A stretch of 64,000 bases of DNA from an uncultured Bacteroidales bacterium (GCA_947303085.1 CAMYXP010000001.1:62001-126000); one strand, 5' to 3'; shown: positions 41,459 to 49,302, counted from the first letter of the stretch. Translations and numbers: made by a program. The notes: generated from the letters alone by a model not told the origin.

Positions 41459-42076
41459 TTATTTTGCTTCAGCTGCAGGTGCTGCTTCAGCTGCTGGAGC
41501 TGCTTCTTCAGTCTCTTCTTCAGCTGCTGCGTTACGTGGAGCCTTAACGTCGACGACGATGGTGTTCTCAGCGACGAGAACCTGCATCTTTTCGAGGTTG
41601 AGGTCTTTCACCTTAATAGCCTGGTTCATCTGAAGCTTTGTCACGTCGACGATGATGTTATCTGGAAGGTCGTTGACATAACCGCGAACTTTCAATTTTG
41701 AAAGGTTCATGTTCATACGGCCACCACGCATAACGCCTGGGCATGTACCCTGGGTGCGGATAGGAAGCATAACTGTGATAGGGTTGTCTTCGTTGACATC
41801 GAGGAAGTCGGCATGCATGACTTCGTCAGTAACTGGATGATACTGAATGTCTTGGAGGATTGTGTGGTAAACTTTACCGTTGATTTCGAAGTCGATGATT
41901 AATGTCTCAGGTGTGTAAAGAATCTTTTTGAAGCTTCTTGCATCGGTTGAGAACTTCACCTGTTCGATGTTGTTACCGTAAATAACGCATGGCACTTGGC
42001 CGTTCATGCGCAATGCTTTAGCATCTTTTTTCCCTACGTTCTCGCGAAGAGAACCGCTCAATGATACTGAATTCAT
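41459..42076 (-). CDS. rplY: 50S ribosomal protein L25 (CTC/TL5 form)
   Basis: L25 binds 5S rRNA. The 205-residue protein has the N-terminal L25 domain (SVSLSGSLRENVGKKDAKAL, GQVPCVIYG) and a C-terminal TL5 domain (VHADFLDVNEDNPITVMLPI, PGVMRGGRMNMNL, DNIIVDVTKLQMN). It ends with an acidic Ala/Glu tail (EEETEEAAPAAEAAPAAEAK). It is followed by prs upstream in transcription order, 22 bases apart; prs-rplY-pth is a common bacterial gene order. Confidence 0.95.
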   Translation of the reverse strand: MNSVSLSGSLRENVGKKDAKALRMNGQVPCVIYGNNIEQVKFSTDARSFKKILYTPETLIIDFEINGKVYHTILQDIQYHPVTDEVMHADFLDVNEDNPITVMLPIRTQGTCPGVMRGGRMNMNLSKLKVRGYVNDLPDNIIVDVTKLQMNQAIKVKDLNLEKMQVLVAENTIVVDVKAPRNAAAEEETEEAAPAAEAAPAAEAK

Positions 42077-42098
42077 TTTGTTTGTTTTTAATTGTTAA

Positions 42099-43037
42099 TT
42101 ATTTTTTATTGAAAAATTCGCTTAATGACTCGTAATTCTCCACTTTCTTGATGACTTCTGCGAGGAGTTCGGCTGTTGAGAGCACGTGGATCTTCTTGCT
42201 TGGGTTGGTCAGCGGGATGGTGTCGGTTACGACCACTTCGTCGAATACTGAGTTGTCGATTTTTTCCATTGCCGAGCCTGAGAAGATGGCGTGTGTCGCG
42301 AAGGCGCGGACGCTGCGGGCGCCGTTGTCTTTCAGCAACTGACCGGCGCGGGTGATGGTGCCTGCTGTGTCGATGATGTCGTCGATGAGGATGACGTCAC
42401 GGTCTTGAACGTCGCCGATGAGTATCATCTTCTCGATCTCATTCGGTTTCGAGCGTTGTTTGTGGCATATGCAGAACACTGTGCCTAACATCTTGGCGTA
42501 TGACGAGGCGCGACGTGTGCCGCCGGCGTCAGGTGATGCCATGATAGGGTCTTTCAGGTTGAGGCTATTAATATAAGGTACGAAAATCTTCGATGCATAG
42601 AGGTTGTCAACCGGGATGTCGAAGAATCCCTGGATCTGGTCGGCGTGGATATCCATTGTGATGACGCGTGTGACGCCGGCTACCTGAAGGAGGTTGGCGA
42701 CGAGCTTGGCGGCGATGCTAATGCGCGGGCGGTCTTTTCTGTCTTGGCGTGCGAATCCGAAGTAAGGGATGACGGCGATGATGCGGCGTGCTGAGGCGCG
42801 TTTGGCAGCGTCAACCATCATGAGTAACTCCATGAGGTTTTCTGTCGGAGGGAACGTAGATTGGATCAAAAATACGTCTCTTCCGCGTAAGTTTTCTTCG
42901 AAGCTCGGCTGAAATTCGCCGTCGGAGAACACTGTTACGTTGCATGTTCCGAGAGGTTTGCCATAGTATTCGGCTATTTTATCGGCCAAATATTTTGTGG
43001 CTCTGCCTGAAAAGATTGATACAATGGGCTCTTGCAT
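42099..43037 (-). CDS. prs: Ribose-phosphate pyrophosphokinase
   Basis: The enzyme makes PRPP from ribose 5-phosphate and ATP. The 312-residue protein has FSDGEFQPSFEENLRGRDVF, the MDIHADQIQGFFDIPVDNL metal/ATP region (about residue 128), DAGGTRRAS and the PRPP loop DVILIDDIIDTAGTI (about 216). It is transcribed from a divergent promoter region that is a mirror image of the tRNA-Leu promoter (19-bp inverted repeats 43060-43078 and 43113-43131). Confidence 0.97.
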   Translation of the reverse strand: MQEPIVSIFSGRATKYLADKIAEYYGKPLGTCNVTVFSDGEFQPSFEENLRGRDVFLIQSTFPPTENLMELLMMVDAAKRASARRIIAVIPYFGFARQDRKDRPRISIAAKLVANLLQVAGVTRVITMDIHADQIQGFFDIPVDNLYASKIFVPYINSLNLKDPIMASPDAGGTRRASSYAKMLGTVFCICHKQRSKPNEIEKMILIGDVQDRDVILIDDIIDTAGTITRAGQLLKDNGARSVRAFATHAIFSGSAMEKIDNSVFDEVVVTDTIPLTNPSKKIHVLSTAELLAEVIKKVENYESLSEFFNKK

Positions 43038-43059
43038 AATTCAAATTTGTTTGTTTAAA

Positions 43060-43131
43060 TTTTTCGGGTGCAAAATTATGAAAAAAAATGTTGCGTGTAA
43101 CAAAAAATGTATTAATTTTGCACCCGAAAAA
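43060..43131. promoter_or_regulatory. Mirror-symmetric divergent promoters of prs (-) and tRNA-Leu (+)
   Basis: 19-bp perfect inverted repeats (43060-43078 and 43113-43131) flank a 34-bp centre. Each arm has a TAATTTTG -7 box (minus 43071-43078, plus 43113-43120) followed by the same putative transcript start, CACCCGAAAAA. The two transcripts would share their first bases. Confidence 0.75.
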
Positions 43132-43149
43132 AGTTCATTGAAAATTTGA

Positions 43150-43233
43150 GCCTAGGTGGCGGAATTGGTAGACGCGTCGGTCTCAAAAACCGATGAGGTA
43201 ACACTCGTGCCGGTTCGATCCCGGCCCTGGGTA
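43150..43233 (+). tRNA. tRNA-Leu (anticodon CAA)
   Basis: An 84-nt class II tRNA. The acceptor arm GCCTAGG pairs with CCTGGGT, and the anticodon arm TCGGT-CTCAAAA-ACCGA gives anticodon CAA. A long variable arm follows (GAGGTAACACTCGT), then the T arm GCCGG-TTCGATC-CCGGC. CCA is not encoded. A hairpin terminator follows. Confidence 0.95.
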
Positions 43234-43248
43234 CGGATTTAGAAAGTT

Positions 43249-43286
43249 AATCCCTTGGTAATTATATGATTATCAAGGGATTTTTC
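43249..43286 (+). terminator. Intrinsic terminator of tRNA-Leu
   Basis: A 14-bp stem (43249-43262 with 43269-43282, one G-U pair) with loop TATATG is followed by TTTTTCTTTTT. Confidence 0.88.
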
Positions 43287-43291
43287 TTTTT

Positions 43292-43340
43292 AAGGTGTAC
43301 TAAAAGTGTACTCTGGGTAGCCATAGGGTAGCCAAAAGTG
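43292..43340 (+). other. Paired short direct repeats downstream of tRNA-Leu (possible insertion scar)
   Basis: GTGTACT occurs twice (in GGTGTACTAAAAGTGTACTC) and GGGTAGCCA twice (GGGTAGCCATAGGGTAGCCA). Similar tandem GTGTAC and GGGTAGnC strings sit upstream of tyrosine integrase genes of some Bacteroidales elements at tRNA genes, in my recollection. No integrase is present here. A degraded att region is an inference. Confidence 0.4.
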
Positions 43341-43351
43341 ACAAAAACCAA

Positions 43352-43774
43352 TTATTTTTTTAGAATCTTATCCAATTCTTCAAAAATCTCGTCCTCATTT
43401 TCGTACGGATGAAGCTTGAAATACAGATTTCCAGTCAGCATTGCCGAGAGCTGAGTCTTGGCTTTGTTATAAAAGATATGACAAGGAATTCCTAAGCGTT
43501 CGGCGTAAGCCAACTCATAGCCTACACCCAGCGACGGGCAAGTGCACTCTCCTATTAATACATCGCTTTCGCGAAGCCAATCAGTGTCGCGATTGTAAAT
43601 GCTGGCATCGCGCTCACGACATTGTTCTTCGAGGCTAAGGTTGTCATTACCAACGTGTTCAGTCAAAACTACATTGTCAACTTTCAGATAATTTATCATC
43701 CTTTTATAAAGGTTGGCATCATCACGCCCACCACGAATTGAACCGGCAAAATAAATTTTCTTTTTCATAGTCAT
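43352..43774 (-). CDS. DNPH1/RCL-like 2'-deoxynucleoside 5'-phosphate N-hydrolase
   Basis: The 140-residue protein matches the N-deoxyribosyltransferase superfamily and is closest to animal DNPH1 (RCL). Shared stretches are YFAGSIRGGRDDANLYKRM, VVLTEHVG, DTDWLRESDVLI and PSLGVGYELAYAERLGIP with the catalytic Glu, then QLSAMLTGN. DNPH1 cleaves the N-glycosidic bond of deoxynucleotides such as modified dNMPs and so cleans the nucleotide pool. An alternative start is ATG 43768. It lies between tRNA-Leu and remnant DNA, so it may be a passenger of a lost insertion. Activity is inferred from similarity. Confidence 0.82.
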   Translation of the reverse strand: MTMKKKIYFAGSIRGGRDDANLYKRMINYLKVDNVVLTEHVGNDNLSLEEQCRERDASIYNRDTDWLRESDVLIGECTCPSLGVGYELAYAERLGIPCHIFYNKAKTQLSAMLTGNLYFKLHPYENEDEIFEELDKILKK

Positions 43775-43901
43775 GTTTTATTCAGCAAAGATAAATAAAT
43801 GTTGCGTACGACATACGCCCTGCATGCTCTTGTTGATTAATCGAGGAAGATTTGTTCTTCCATTGAGTATATCGTTTGCAAAAATAATAAAAATTCCATA
43901 A

Positions 43902-44042
43902 AAAGGGAAAATCTTAGGCCAAAAGGTAACAACTGGTTCTACCGATGGAACCATCTCGGTCGCGGAATTGGAAACAGGACTATATATTTTGCAGATCAAG
44001 GGTGAAAAACGCCTTGAAACGACAAAATTCATGGTGAAATAA
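43902..44042 (+). pseudogene. Orphan T9SS C-terminal sorting-domain fragment
   Basis: An open stretch of 46 codons without start codon reads GKILGQKVTTGSTDG, TISVAELETGLYILQI, KGEKRLETTKFMVK and ends in TAA. This is the GQxV...LxxGxYxxxI...KxxxxK pattern of a T9SS type A sorting domain. The rest of the gene is absent; the bases upstream hold stops. It converges on the alpha-galactosidase gene, 3 bases apart. Confidence 0.75.
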
Positions 44043-44045
44043 AAC

Positions 44046-45257
44046 TTATTTCGCGGGTGTCAGCCTTACCATCAGCACACCATGCGGCGGAATGCTGTTT
44101 ACCACGTTTTTCTTTGTTGACTTGGCGATGGTTTTATGCTGCCAAAGGTCGTACACTTTATAATCTACGCCAGTGGCGCGCAGTTCAGGGATGTCGTTCC
44201 AGTTGAAGTTGAGATTCCAAGCGTCGTCGCCACGGTTGAAGAAACACACTGCCCACTCGTCGTTGGCAAGCTGTTTAACCCAGATCTGATGGTCGCCCAT
44301 AGCCACTGAAAGATGCGCCTGAATTCCCAATGGATCCTGGTCGATGGCGATGACATCTTTATTTGTGAGAATGCGTTTGGTGTCGTCGCTCATGTTGCCG
44401 AGGTCGTTGCCTGCCATCAGCGGAGCGGCGAGCATGCACCACATCGAGAAATGGCTCTGGTCTTCGATATTCGTCATGCCTCCGTTGCCGACTTCAAGCA
44501 TGTCGGGGTCGTTCCAGTGACCCGGACCGTTGTAGGGATACAAATCCTGCACCAAATCGATGATATTGACCATTCCGTGTCCGCCCCAGTCTTCACGTCC
44601 GTCCCAGATATTAATGATGTCGCCGGTGGCTCTCCAGAGGTGACCGATGCTTTTGCCCCATTCCCATGGCTTGGTGCTGCCCCATTCGCAGATGCTGAAA
44701 ACTATAGGGCGGCCGGCTTCTTTCAATGCCTCGCGCATGATGGTGTAGGCGGTCTTTGAGTTAGTGCCGCGGTTGTTGCAGAAGTCGTATTTCAGGTAGT
44801 CGACACCTGTGCGAGCGTAGAACAGCGCATCCTGGTATTCGTGGCCCATGCTGCCCGGACGGCCGGCGCAGGTGTGGGTGCCAACGCAGGAGTAGATGCC
44901 GAACTTCAAGCCTTTTGAGTGGATGTAGTCGGCCACATATTTCATGCCGTGAGGAAAACGCTCAGGGTCGCACACTATGTTACCGTCGGCGTCGCGGTCA
45001 ATCTGCCAGCAGTCGTCAACGACGATGTATTCGTAGCCGGCGTCTTTCATTCCTGATGCCACCATAGCGTCAGCGGCACCCATCAGCAGCTGCTCGTTTA
45101 CGTCGCAGCCGAAGCGGTTCCAGCTGTTCCAGCCCATAGGCGGAGTGGGGCAGAGCGCCTCAAATTCTTCCTGTGTCAACGGTTGCGGTTTGGTGTTTTG
45201 TGCGTTTGCAGCTATGCTCATCAGCACGATGAAAAGGAGTGTTAAAATGCGTTTCAT
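44046..45257 (-). CDS. Alpha-galactosidase, glycoside hydrolase family 27
   Basis: The 403-residue exported enzyme has a signal peptide (mature end ANA|QN). It shows the GH27 hallmarks PPMGWNSWNRFGCDVNE (about 35-51), YIVVDDCWQ, GIYSCVGTHTCAGRPGS, the nucleophile Asp in YLKYDFCNNRG (about 157) and the acid/base Asp in RATGDI (about 213). It removes terminal alpha-galactose from oligosaccharides such as raffinose or galactomannans. A C-terminal beta-sandwich domain is short. No polysaccharide-utilisation genes stand next to it. Confidence 0.94.
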   Translation of the reverse strand: MKRILTLLFIVLMSIAANAQNTKPQPLTQEEFEALCPTPPMGWNSWNRFGCDVNEQLLMGAADAMVASGMKDAGYEYIVVDDCWQIDRDADGNIVCDPERFPHGMKYVADYIHSKGLKFGIYSCVGTHTCAGRPGSMGHEYQDALFYARTGVDYLKYDFCNNRGTNSKTAYTIMREALKEAGRPIVFSICEWGSTKPWEWGKSIGHLWRATGDIINIWDGREDWGGHGMVNIIDLVQDLYPYNGPGHWNDPDMLEVGNGGMTNIEDQSHFSMWCMLAAPLMAGNDLGNMSDDTKRILTNKDVIAIDQDPLGIQAHLSVAMGDHQIWVKQLANDEWAVCFFNRGDDAWNLNFNWNDIPELRATGVDYKVYDLWQHKTIAKSTKKNVVNSIPPHGVLMVRLTPAK

Positions 45258-45264
45258 AGTGTTA

Positions 45265-46169
45265 TTATTTTGAATTTAACTTTTTAAAACTTACTAGCAC
45301 CATCGTCACCGAGATGATAAACGCCAAGGTGTCGGATATAGGGCTGGCGGCGAGGATGCCGTGGATTCCCATGAACTTCGGCAAGATGATGAGAAGCGGA
45401 ATCAGGAACAAGCCTTGCCGCGATAACGACACCAGCAATCCCTGTTTTGGGTTGTCGGTGGCTGAGAAATAGGTGACCGTCACCGGCTGGATGTTCTGGA
45501 AGAACACAAACATCATGTAAATCTTGAGGTATTTCTCGGCAAATTCAAAATACAAATCCGAACCTGTTCCGAAAATCGACACGATTTCTTTCGGGAAAAG
45601 CTGCAGCATTGCGAAAAAGACGACGCCAATGGCAAAGGCCATCGCAAACGCCATGTAATATGCGCCTTTGACGCGTCGGTAGTTCTTCGCGCCGAGGCGA
45701 AGATGTAGAACGGCAGGCCTATAGCAGCTATCGACAGATACTGCATAGCATAAGGGTATACATTGCCTGTCGGACTCGCTCCGCAAAGGTCGATAATCTG
45801 ACCTCTGAAAATGAAAACCAGCAGTCCGGTTAAAAACCCGATGATGGCAGTCACGGTAAGTCCGGTGTAGACGTATTTCTTGGCTTCTTCAATCTTTCCT
45901 GCACCTTGCGCGATGTTGAATCCCGCTGCCGTGCCGATGCCAAGCAGCATGCAGATGGCTGTCGAAAATGTCGTCGTTGGAAACACCACATTCGACGCGG
46001 CGTTGCCCACCACTCCCACAATGCGGCCGATGAAAATCTGGTCGGTGAGGTTGTACAACGCCCCAACCAGCATGCTGATTATCGACGGGATCGCATACTT
46101 CGCGATGAGTGGCATCAGCGACGCCTTGCCAAGCTCAATTTCCGAGGAGGCTATCTGTTTTTCGCTCAT
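45265..46169 (-). pseudogene. MATE-family efflux transporter, internally deleted and frameshifted
   Basis: The 5' part (46169 to about 45700) encodes a normal MATE start (LMPLIAKYAIPSIISMLVGA, GRIVGVVGNAASNVVF, GIGTAAGFNIAQGAGK) up to GLPFYIFA. The sequence then continues in another frame with RLGAKNYRRVKGAYYMAFAM, part of the second half of the same family, down to 45265. About 130 residues that should lie between are missing, and the frame changes at about 45700. The remaining ~300 codons cannot make a full 12-span transporter. A sequencing or assembly deletion is possible. Confidence 0.85.
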
Positions 46170-46175
46170 TTTTGC

Positions 46176-47387
46176 TTATAAACTTGCAGTAATTATCTCA
46201 GCGATGTCTTTTTCGGTCAGCGGAGCGTAGGCTTGGTCTAATCCTTCGTTCACAGCGATGTGATGCGACATCTCGTCGACACGACTTTCGTCTATGCCGA
46301 GATCTCTCAGATGCATAGGAATACCAATGCTTTCGAAGAATTTATACGTCTCGTCGATGGCTTTGTTGGCAATCTCCCATTTGTCGAGATTTTTATCAAT
46401 ATTGAACACGTTGATGCCATATTTCACGAAGCGTGGCAGTGTTCTTTCATTCAAAATATGCTTCATCCATCTTGGAGTGATGATGGCAAGTCCCCAGCCG
46501 TGTGTGATGTCGTAGTAGGCACTCAGGGCGTGTTCGATGCCGTGGCATGGCCAGCCGCTCTGACTGTTGCCGAGAGCCAGGATTCCGTTGCAGCCGTAGG
46601 TGCAAGCGAGCATCATCTCGGCGCGTGCTGTGTAATCCTCAGGGTTTTCCAAGCATTTGCGGCCGTTTACCATCAGGCTGCGGAACATCGACTCGCAGAA
46701 ACCGTCATTGAGCAAAGTCGCGTCTTCCACAAAATACTGCTCCATCACGTGGTTCATCGCGTCGGCAATGCCTGCGGCGGTTTGCTTCTTGTTGACAGTG
46801 AAGGTATACGTCGGGTCGAGGAACGACACGGCAGGGTAGAGATGACGGTCGATGTAGCCGATTTTGTCGTTGGTCTCGGTGCGCGAAATCACGCCGCCGG
46901 AGTCGTATTCACTACCTGTCGCCGCCAAAGTGATGATGTCTACAATTGGAAGGGCTGCTTTCGCTTTCACCTTATATGATATCAAATCCCACGGGTCGCC
47001 GTCGTAGCAGGCACCAGCGGCGATAGCCTTCGAGCAGTTGAGCACCGAGCCGCCGCCAACCGCCAAGATGACGTCGATTTTGTGTTCCTTGCAGAGACGC
47101 ACGCCGTCGAGCACGCTCGGGTCGTATTTCGGATTCGGCTGAATATCAGGAAGTTCAATGATTTCATAGCCTTTTAGCAATTCCTTTGTCAAATCATATA
47201 GATTGGTTGCTTTCGTGGAAGAACCATCTTTCAACTTTAAACTTTCAACTTTCAACTTTTTGATGCTTCCGCTACCGTAGGCTAATAAAATCTTCTTTCC
47301 GAATTGAGTCATCACGCCCGGAAGTTTCGCTATCACGCCTTTGCCAAAAATCAGGCGAGTTGGGGTTTGATAATCAAAGTTTTGCAT
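46176..47387 (-). CDS. Iron-containing alcohol dehydrogenase, butanol dehydrogenase-like
   Basis: The 403-residue group III dehydrogenase reduces aldehydes or oxidises alcohols with NAD(P)H. Motifs are PTRLIFGKGVIAKLP (start), AVGGGSVLNCSKAIAAGA (about 104), TGSEYDSGGV and the metal site GWPCHGIEHALSAYYDITHG (about 281). MNHVMEQYF carries a further ligand. Compared with BdhA-type enzymes there is an extra stretch (KKLKVESLKLKDGSSTKATN, about residues 42-61) after YGSGSI. The DNA for its first half is an AACTTTC-type heptad array, so the insertion seems to come from a repeat. Confidence 0.93.
   Translation of the reverse strand: MQNFDYQTPTRLIFGKGVIAKLPGVMTQFGKKILLAYGSGSIKKLKVESLKLKDGSSTKATNLYDLTKELLKGYEIIELPDIQPNPKYDPSVLDGVRLCKEHKIDVILAVGGGSVLNCSKAIAAGACYDGDPWDLISYKVKAKAALPIVDIITLAATGSEYDSGGVISRTETNDKIGYIDRHLYPAVSFLDPTYTFTVNKKQTAAGIADAMNHVMEQYFVEDATLLNDGFCESMFRSLMVNGRKCLENPEDYTARAEMMLACTYGCNGILALGNSQSGWPCHGIEHALSAYYDITHGWGLAIITPRWMKHILNERTLPRFVKYGINVFNIDKNLDKWEIANKAIDETYKFFESIGIPMHLRDLGIDESRVDEMSHHIAVNEGLDQAYAPLTEKDIAEIITASL
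47222..47262 (-). repeat. AACTTTC heptad array inside the alcohol dehydrogenase gene
   Basis: TCAACTTTAAACTTTCAACT and TTCAACTTTTTG on the plus strand; read in frame on the minus strand it encodes KKLKVESLKLK. Confidence 0.7.
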
Positions 47388-47421
47388 ATGATAGTATGTT
47401 TTTAATATTTATTTCAAGGTG

Positions 47422-47429
47422 CAAATTTA
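47422..47429 (-). promoter_or_regulatory. Promoter -7 box for the alcohol dehydrogenase gene
   Basis: CAAATTTA on the plus strand reads TAAATTTG on the minus strand, 35 bases before the ATG. Confidence 0.5.
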
Positions 47430-47441
47430 TAAAAAAATCCA

Positions 47442-47449
47442 TATTTTTG
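47442..47449 (+). promoter_or_regulatory. Promoter -7 box for rlmN
   Basis: TATTTTTG, 18 bases before the ATG at 47468. Confidence 0.6.
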
Positions 47450-47467
47450 CAAAAAAATTATCGCAAC

Positions 47468-48475
47468 ATGAAATCACTTCTTGGAATGTCGCTTCAGGAG
47501 CTGCAAGACGTTGTGGCTCAACATAATATGCCGAAGTTTACTGCCAAACAATTAGTCGATTGGCTCTATCGCAAACGCGTCACCACCTTCGATGAGATGA
47601 CGAATCTGTCGAAACATACACGTCAGATTTTGGCTGAAAACTACGAGACGGGCTACCGTGCTTTCGCCGATGTGCAGGAGTCGAAGGACGGCACCAAGAA
47701 ATATCTTTTCCCGGTTGACAACGGCTTCGTCGAGACGGCCTATATCCCTGAAAAAGAACGCGCTACGCTTTGTGTTTCGTGCCAGGTGGGATGCAAGATG
47801 AACTGCCTCTTTTGTCAGACTGGTAAACAAGGCTTCCAAGGCAATCTGTCGGCTGGCGACATTATAAATCAGATACTTAGCCTGCCGGAATACGAAAATT
47901 TGTCGAATTTCGTCTTCATGGGCATGGGCGAGCCGATGGACAACTACGACAACATTATGCGGGTGCTAGAAATCATGACCTCCGACTGGGGTTTGGCGAT
48001 GAGCCCGACACGTATAACGGTCTCGACGGCAGGAGTGATTCCTAATATGAAACGTTTCATCAACGAGTCGAAGTGCAATTTGGCAATCAGTCTGCACAGT
48101 CCGTTCCACGATGAGCGCGCGAAAATCATGCCTGTTGAGAAGTCGTATCCTATCAACGAGGTTATCCATGCTATCCGCCAGCACGACTGGAGCGGCCAGC
48201 GTCGTGTCTCGTTCGAATACATAGTGTTTAAAGGCCTTAACGACACTCCGAAGCACATCAACGAACTCGCTCGTCAGCTCGGCAGCCTTCGTTGCCGCGT
48301 GAATTTGATTCGTTTCCACGCCATCCCAAATATCGACTTGCAGAGTCCATCATTTGAAGACATGGTCCGCTTCCGCGATAAGCTCAACGATAAAGGCATC
48401 ATCGCCACAATCAGAGCATCAAGAGGCCAGGATATCGATGCCGCCTGCGGCCTTCTCTCAACTAAAAGAAACTAG
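47468..48475 (+). CDS. rlmN: 23S rRNA (adenine-2503-C2)-methyltransferase
   Basis: This radical SAM enzyme methylates A2503 in 23S rRNA and A37 in some tRNAs. The protein of 335 residues has the CxxxCxxC cluster motif in GCKMNCLFCQTGKQGF (about 109-116). FVFMGMGEPMDNYDN, TVSTAGVIPNM and NLAISLHSPF follow. The catalytic cysteine near the end lies in ASRGQDIDAACGLL. I chose ATG 47468, which starts KSLLGMSLQEL and lies just after the -7 box; the longer frame begins inside the neighbouring dehydrogenase gene. Confidence 0.95.
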   Translation: MKSLLGMSLQELQDVVAQHNMPKFTAKQLVDWLYRKRVTTFDEMTNLSKHTRQILAENYETGYRAFADVQESKDGTKKYLFPVDNGFVETAYIPEKERATLCVSCQVGCKMNCLFCQTGKQGFQGNLSAGDIINQILSLPEYENLSNFVFMGMGEPMDNYDNIMRVLEIMTSDWGLAMSPTRITVSTAGVIPNMKRFINESKCNLAISLHSPFHDERAKIMPVEKSYPINEVIHAIRQHDWSGQRRVSFEYIVFKGLNDTPKHINELARQLGSLRCRVNLIRFHAIPNIDLQSPSFEDMVRFRDKLNDKGIIATIRASRGQDIDAACGLLSTKRN

Positions 48476-48502
48476 TTTTTTAGTTCTTTTAGATTTTTTA
48501 GT

Positions 48503-49258
48503 TTATCTATGCAGCTGCAATTTTACTAAAAGCGGTCTGTGGTCGGAGACTTCAGGCTCGTCAACAACCACCGATTCTATAGTTTTTACTTGACAATTAT
48601 TGAAAGTTGCCACATAATCAATGCATTCATTCGGCTTATCGGCGGGGAAAGTGTATTCGTTTCCTGAATTTATTGTGAAATACTTTTTCAATTTCTTTAA
48701 AACTTGCGAATCGGGATTGTCGTTCAAATCTCCGGCAATAATGAACGGTTTTTGCCAATAATTGGCTTCCTCAATTATTAAAGGTATCGAGGCCAATCGT
48801 GTATCTTCCTCCAAATCCAAATGAGTGCAGGCAATCACATAATCTTTAAGTTCAACAACAAGTAACAATCGAGGCTCTTCGCCAGGAAGAGAAATACGTT
48901 TTGTGCTTAAAGGATGTTCTTTGGTCAAAACACCAACGCCATAGCCACCTCCATCATAATCAATGGCTTTGCCAAAAACCGGATAATAATTTGTGCGATT
49001 CGCTAACTCTTCTAATTGATATTTCCGTCCGCTTCTGCCAGTCATACTGTCAAGTTCTTGAATTGCAACAACATTAGGCTGAGTTTTACTAATCACATTG
49101 GCAGTTCGATCATAATCCACCACCAAATCCATTCCAGCACAATGTTTTACATTGTATGTCATGATTTGAATTTGCACAGGTTTTATTGACAAAAGCAGCA
49201 AAAAGGCTGCAATTGTCAAAAATATCAGCAAAAAAGCGTCAAAAATCAACTTTTTCAT
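48503..49258 (-). CDS. Membrane-anchored endonuclease/exonuclease/phosphatase-family protein
   Basis: The protein of 251 residues has one N-terminal membrane segment (AFLLIFLTIAAFLLLLSI) followed by the EEP fold. Active-site motifs are MTYNVKH, AIQELDSM, ACTHLDLEEDT, GDLNDNPDS and SDHRPLLVKL. This Mg-dependent fold cleaves phosphodiesters in nucleic acids, phospholipids or sugar phosphates. The substrate cannot be told from sequence; location outside the inner membrane suggests extracytoplasmic DNA or lipid. I chose ATG 49258; a -7 box lies 24 bases upstream. Confidence 0.85.
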   Translation of the reverse strand: MKKLIFDAFLLIFLTIAAFLLLLSIKPVQIQIMTYNVKHCAGMDLVVDYDRTANVISKTQPNVVAIQELDSMTGRSGRKYQLEELANRTNYYPVFGKAIDYDGGGYGVGVLTKEHPLSTKRISLPGEEPRLLLVVELKDYVIACTHLDLEEDTRLASIPLIIEEANYWQKPFIIAGDLNDNPDSQVLKKLKKYFTINSGNEYTFPADKPNECIDYVATFNNCQVKTIESVVVDEPEVSDHRPLLVKLQLHR

Positions 49259-49281
49259 CGTATCTCTTAAATTTTCTGCGT

Positions 49282-49289
49282 CAAAATTA
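49282..49289 (-). promoter_or_regulatory. Promoter -7 box for the EEP-family gene
   Basis: CAAAATTA on the plus strand reads TAATTTTG on the minus strand. Confidence 0.6.
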
Positions 49290-49302
49290 TAAAATATTTT
49301 TG

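Noticed and set aside
43234-43351. A complete mobile element with integrase at tRNA-Leu
   Set aside because: No integrase, relaxase or transposase gene and no duplicated tRNA end could be found; only a possible scar remains.
43778-44032. A minus-strand 84-codon frame near the DNPH1-like gene
   Set aside because: The plus strand of the same DNA reads as a T9SS sorting-domain fragment, which explains the sequence better.
45265-45786. The MATE C-terminal frame as a separate 173-residue gene
   Set aside because: Its first codons are out-of-frame readings of the upstream part; the recognisable residues are only the second half of the same transporter.
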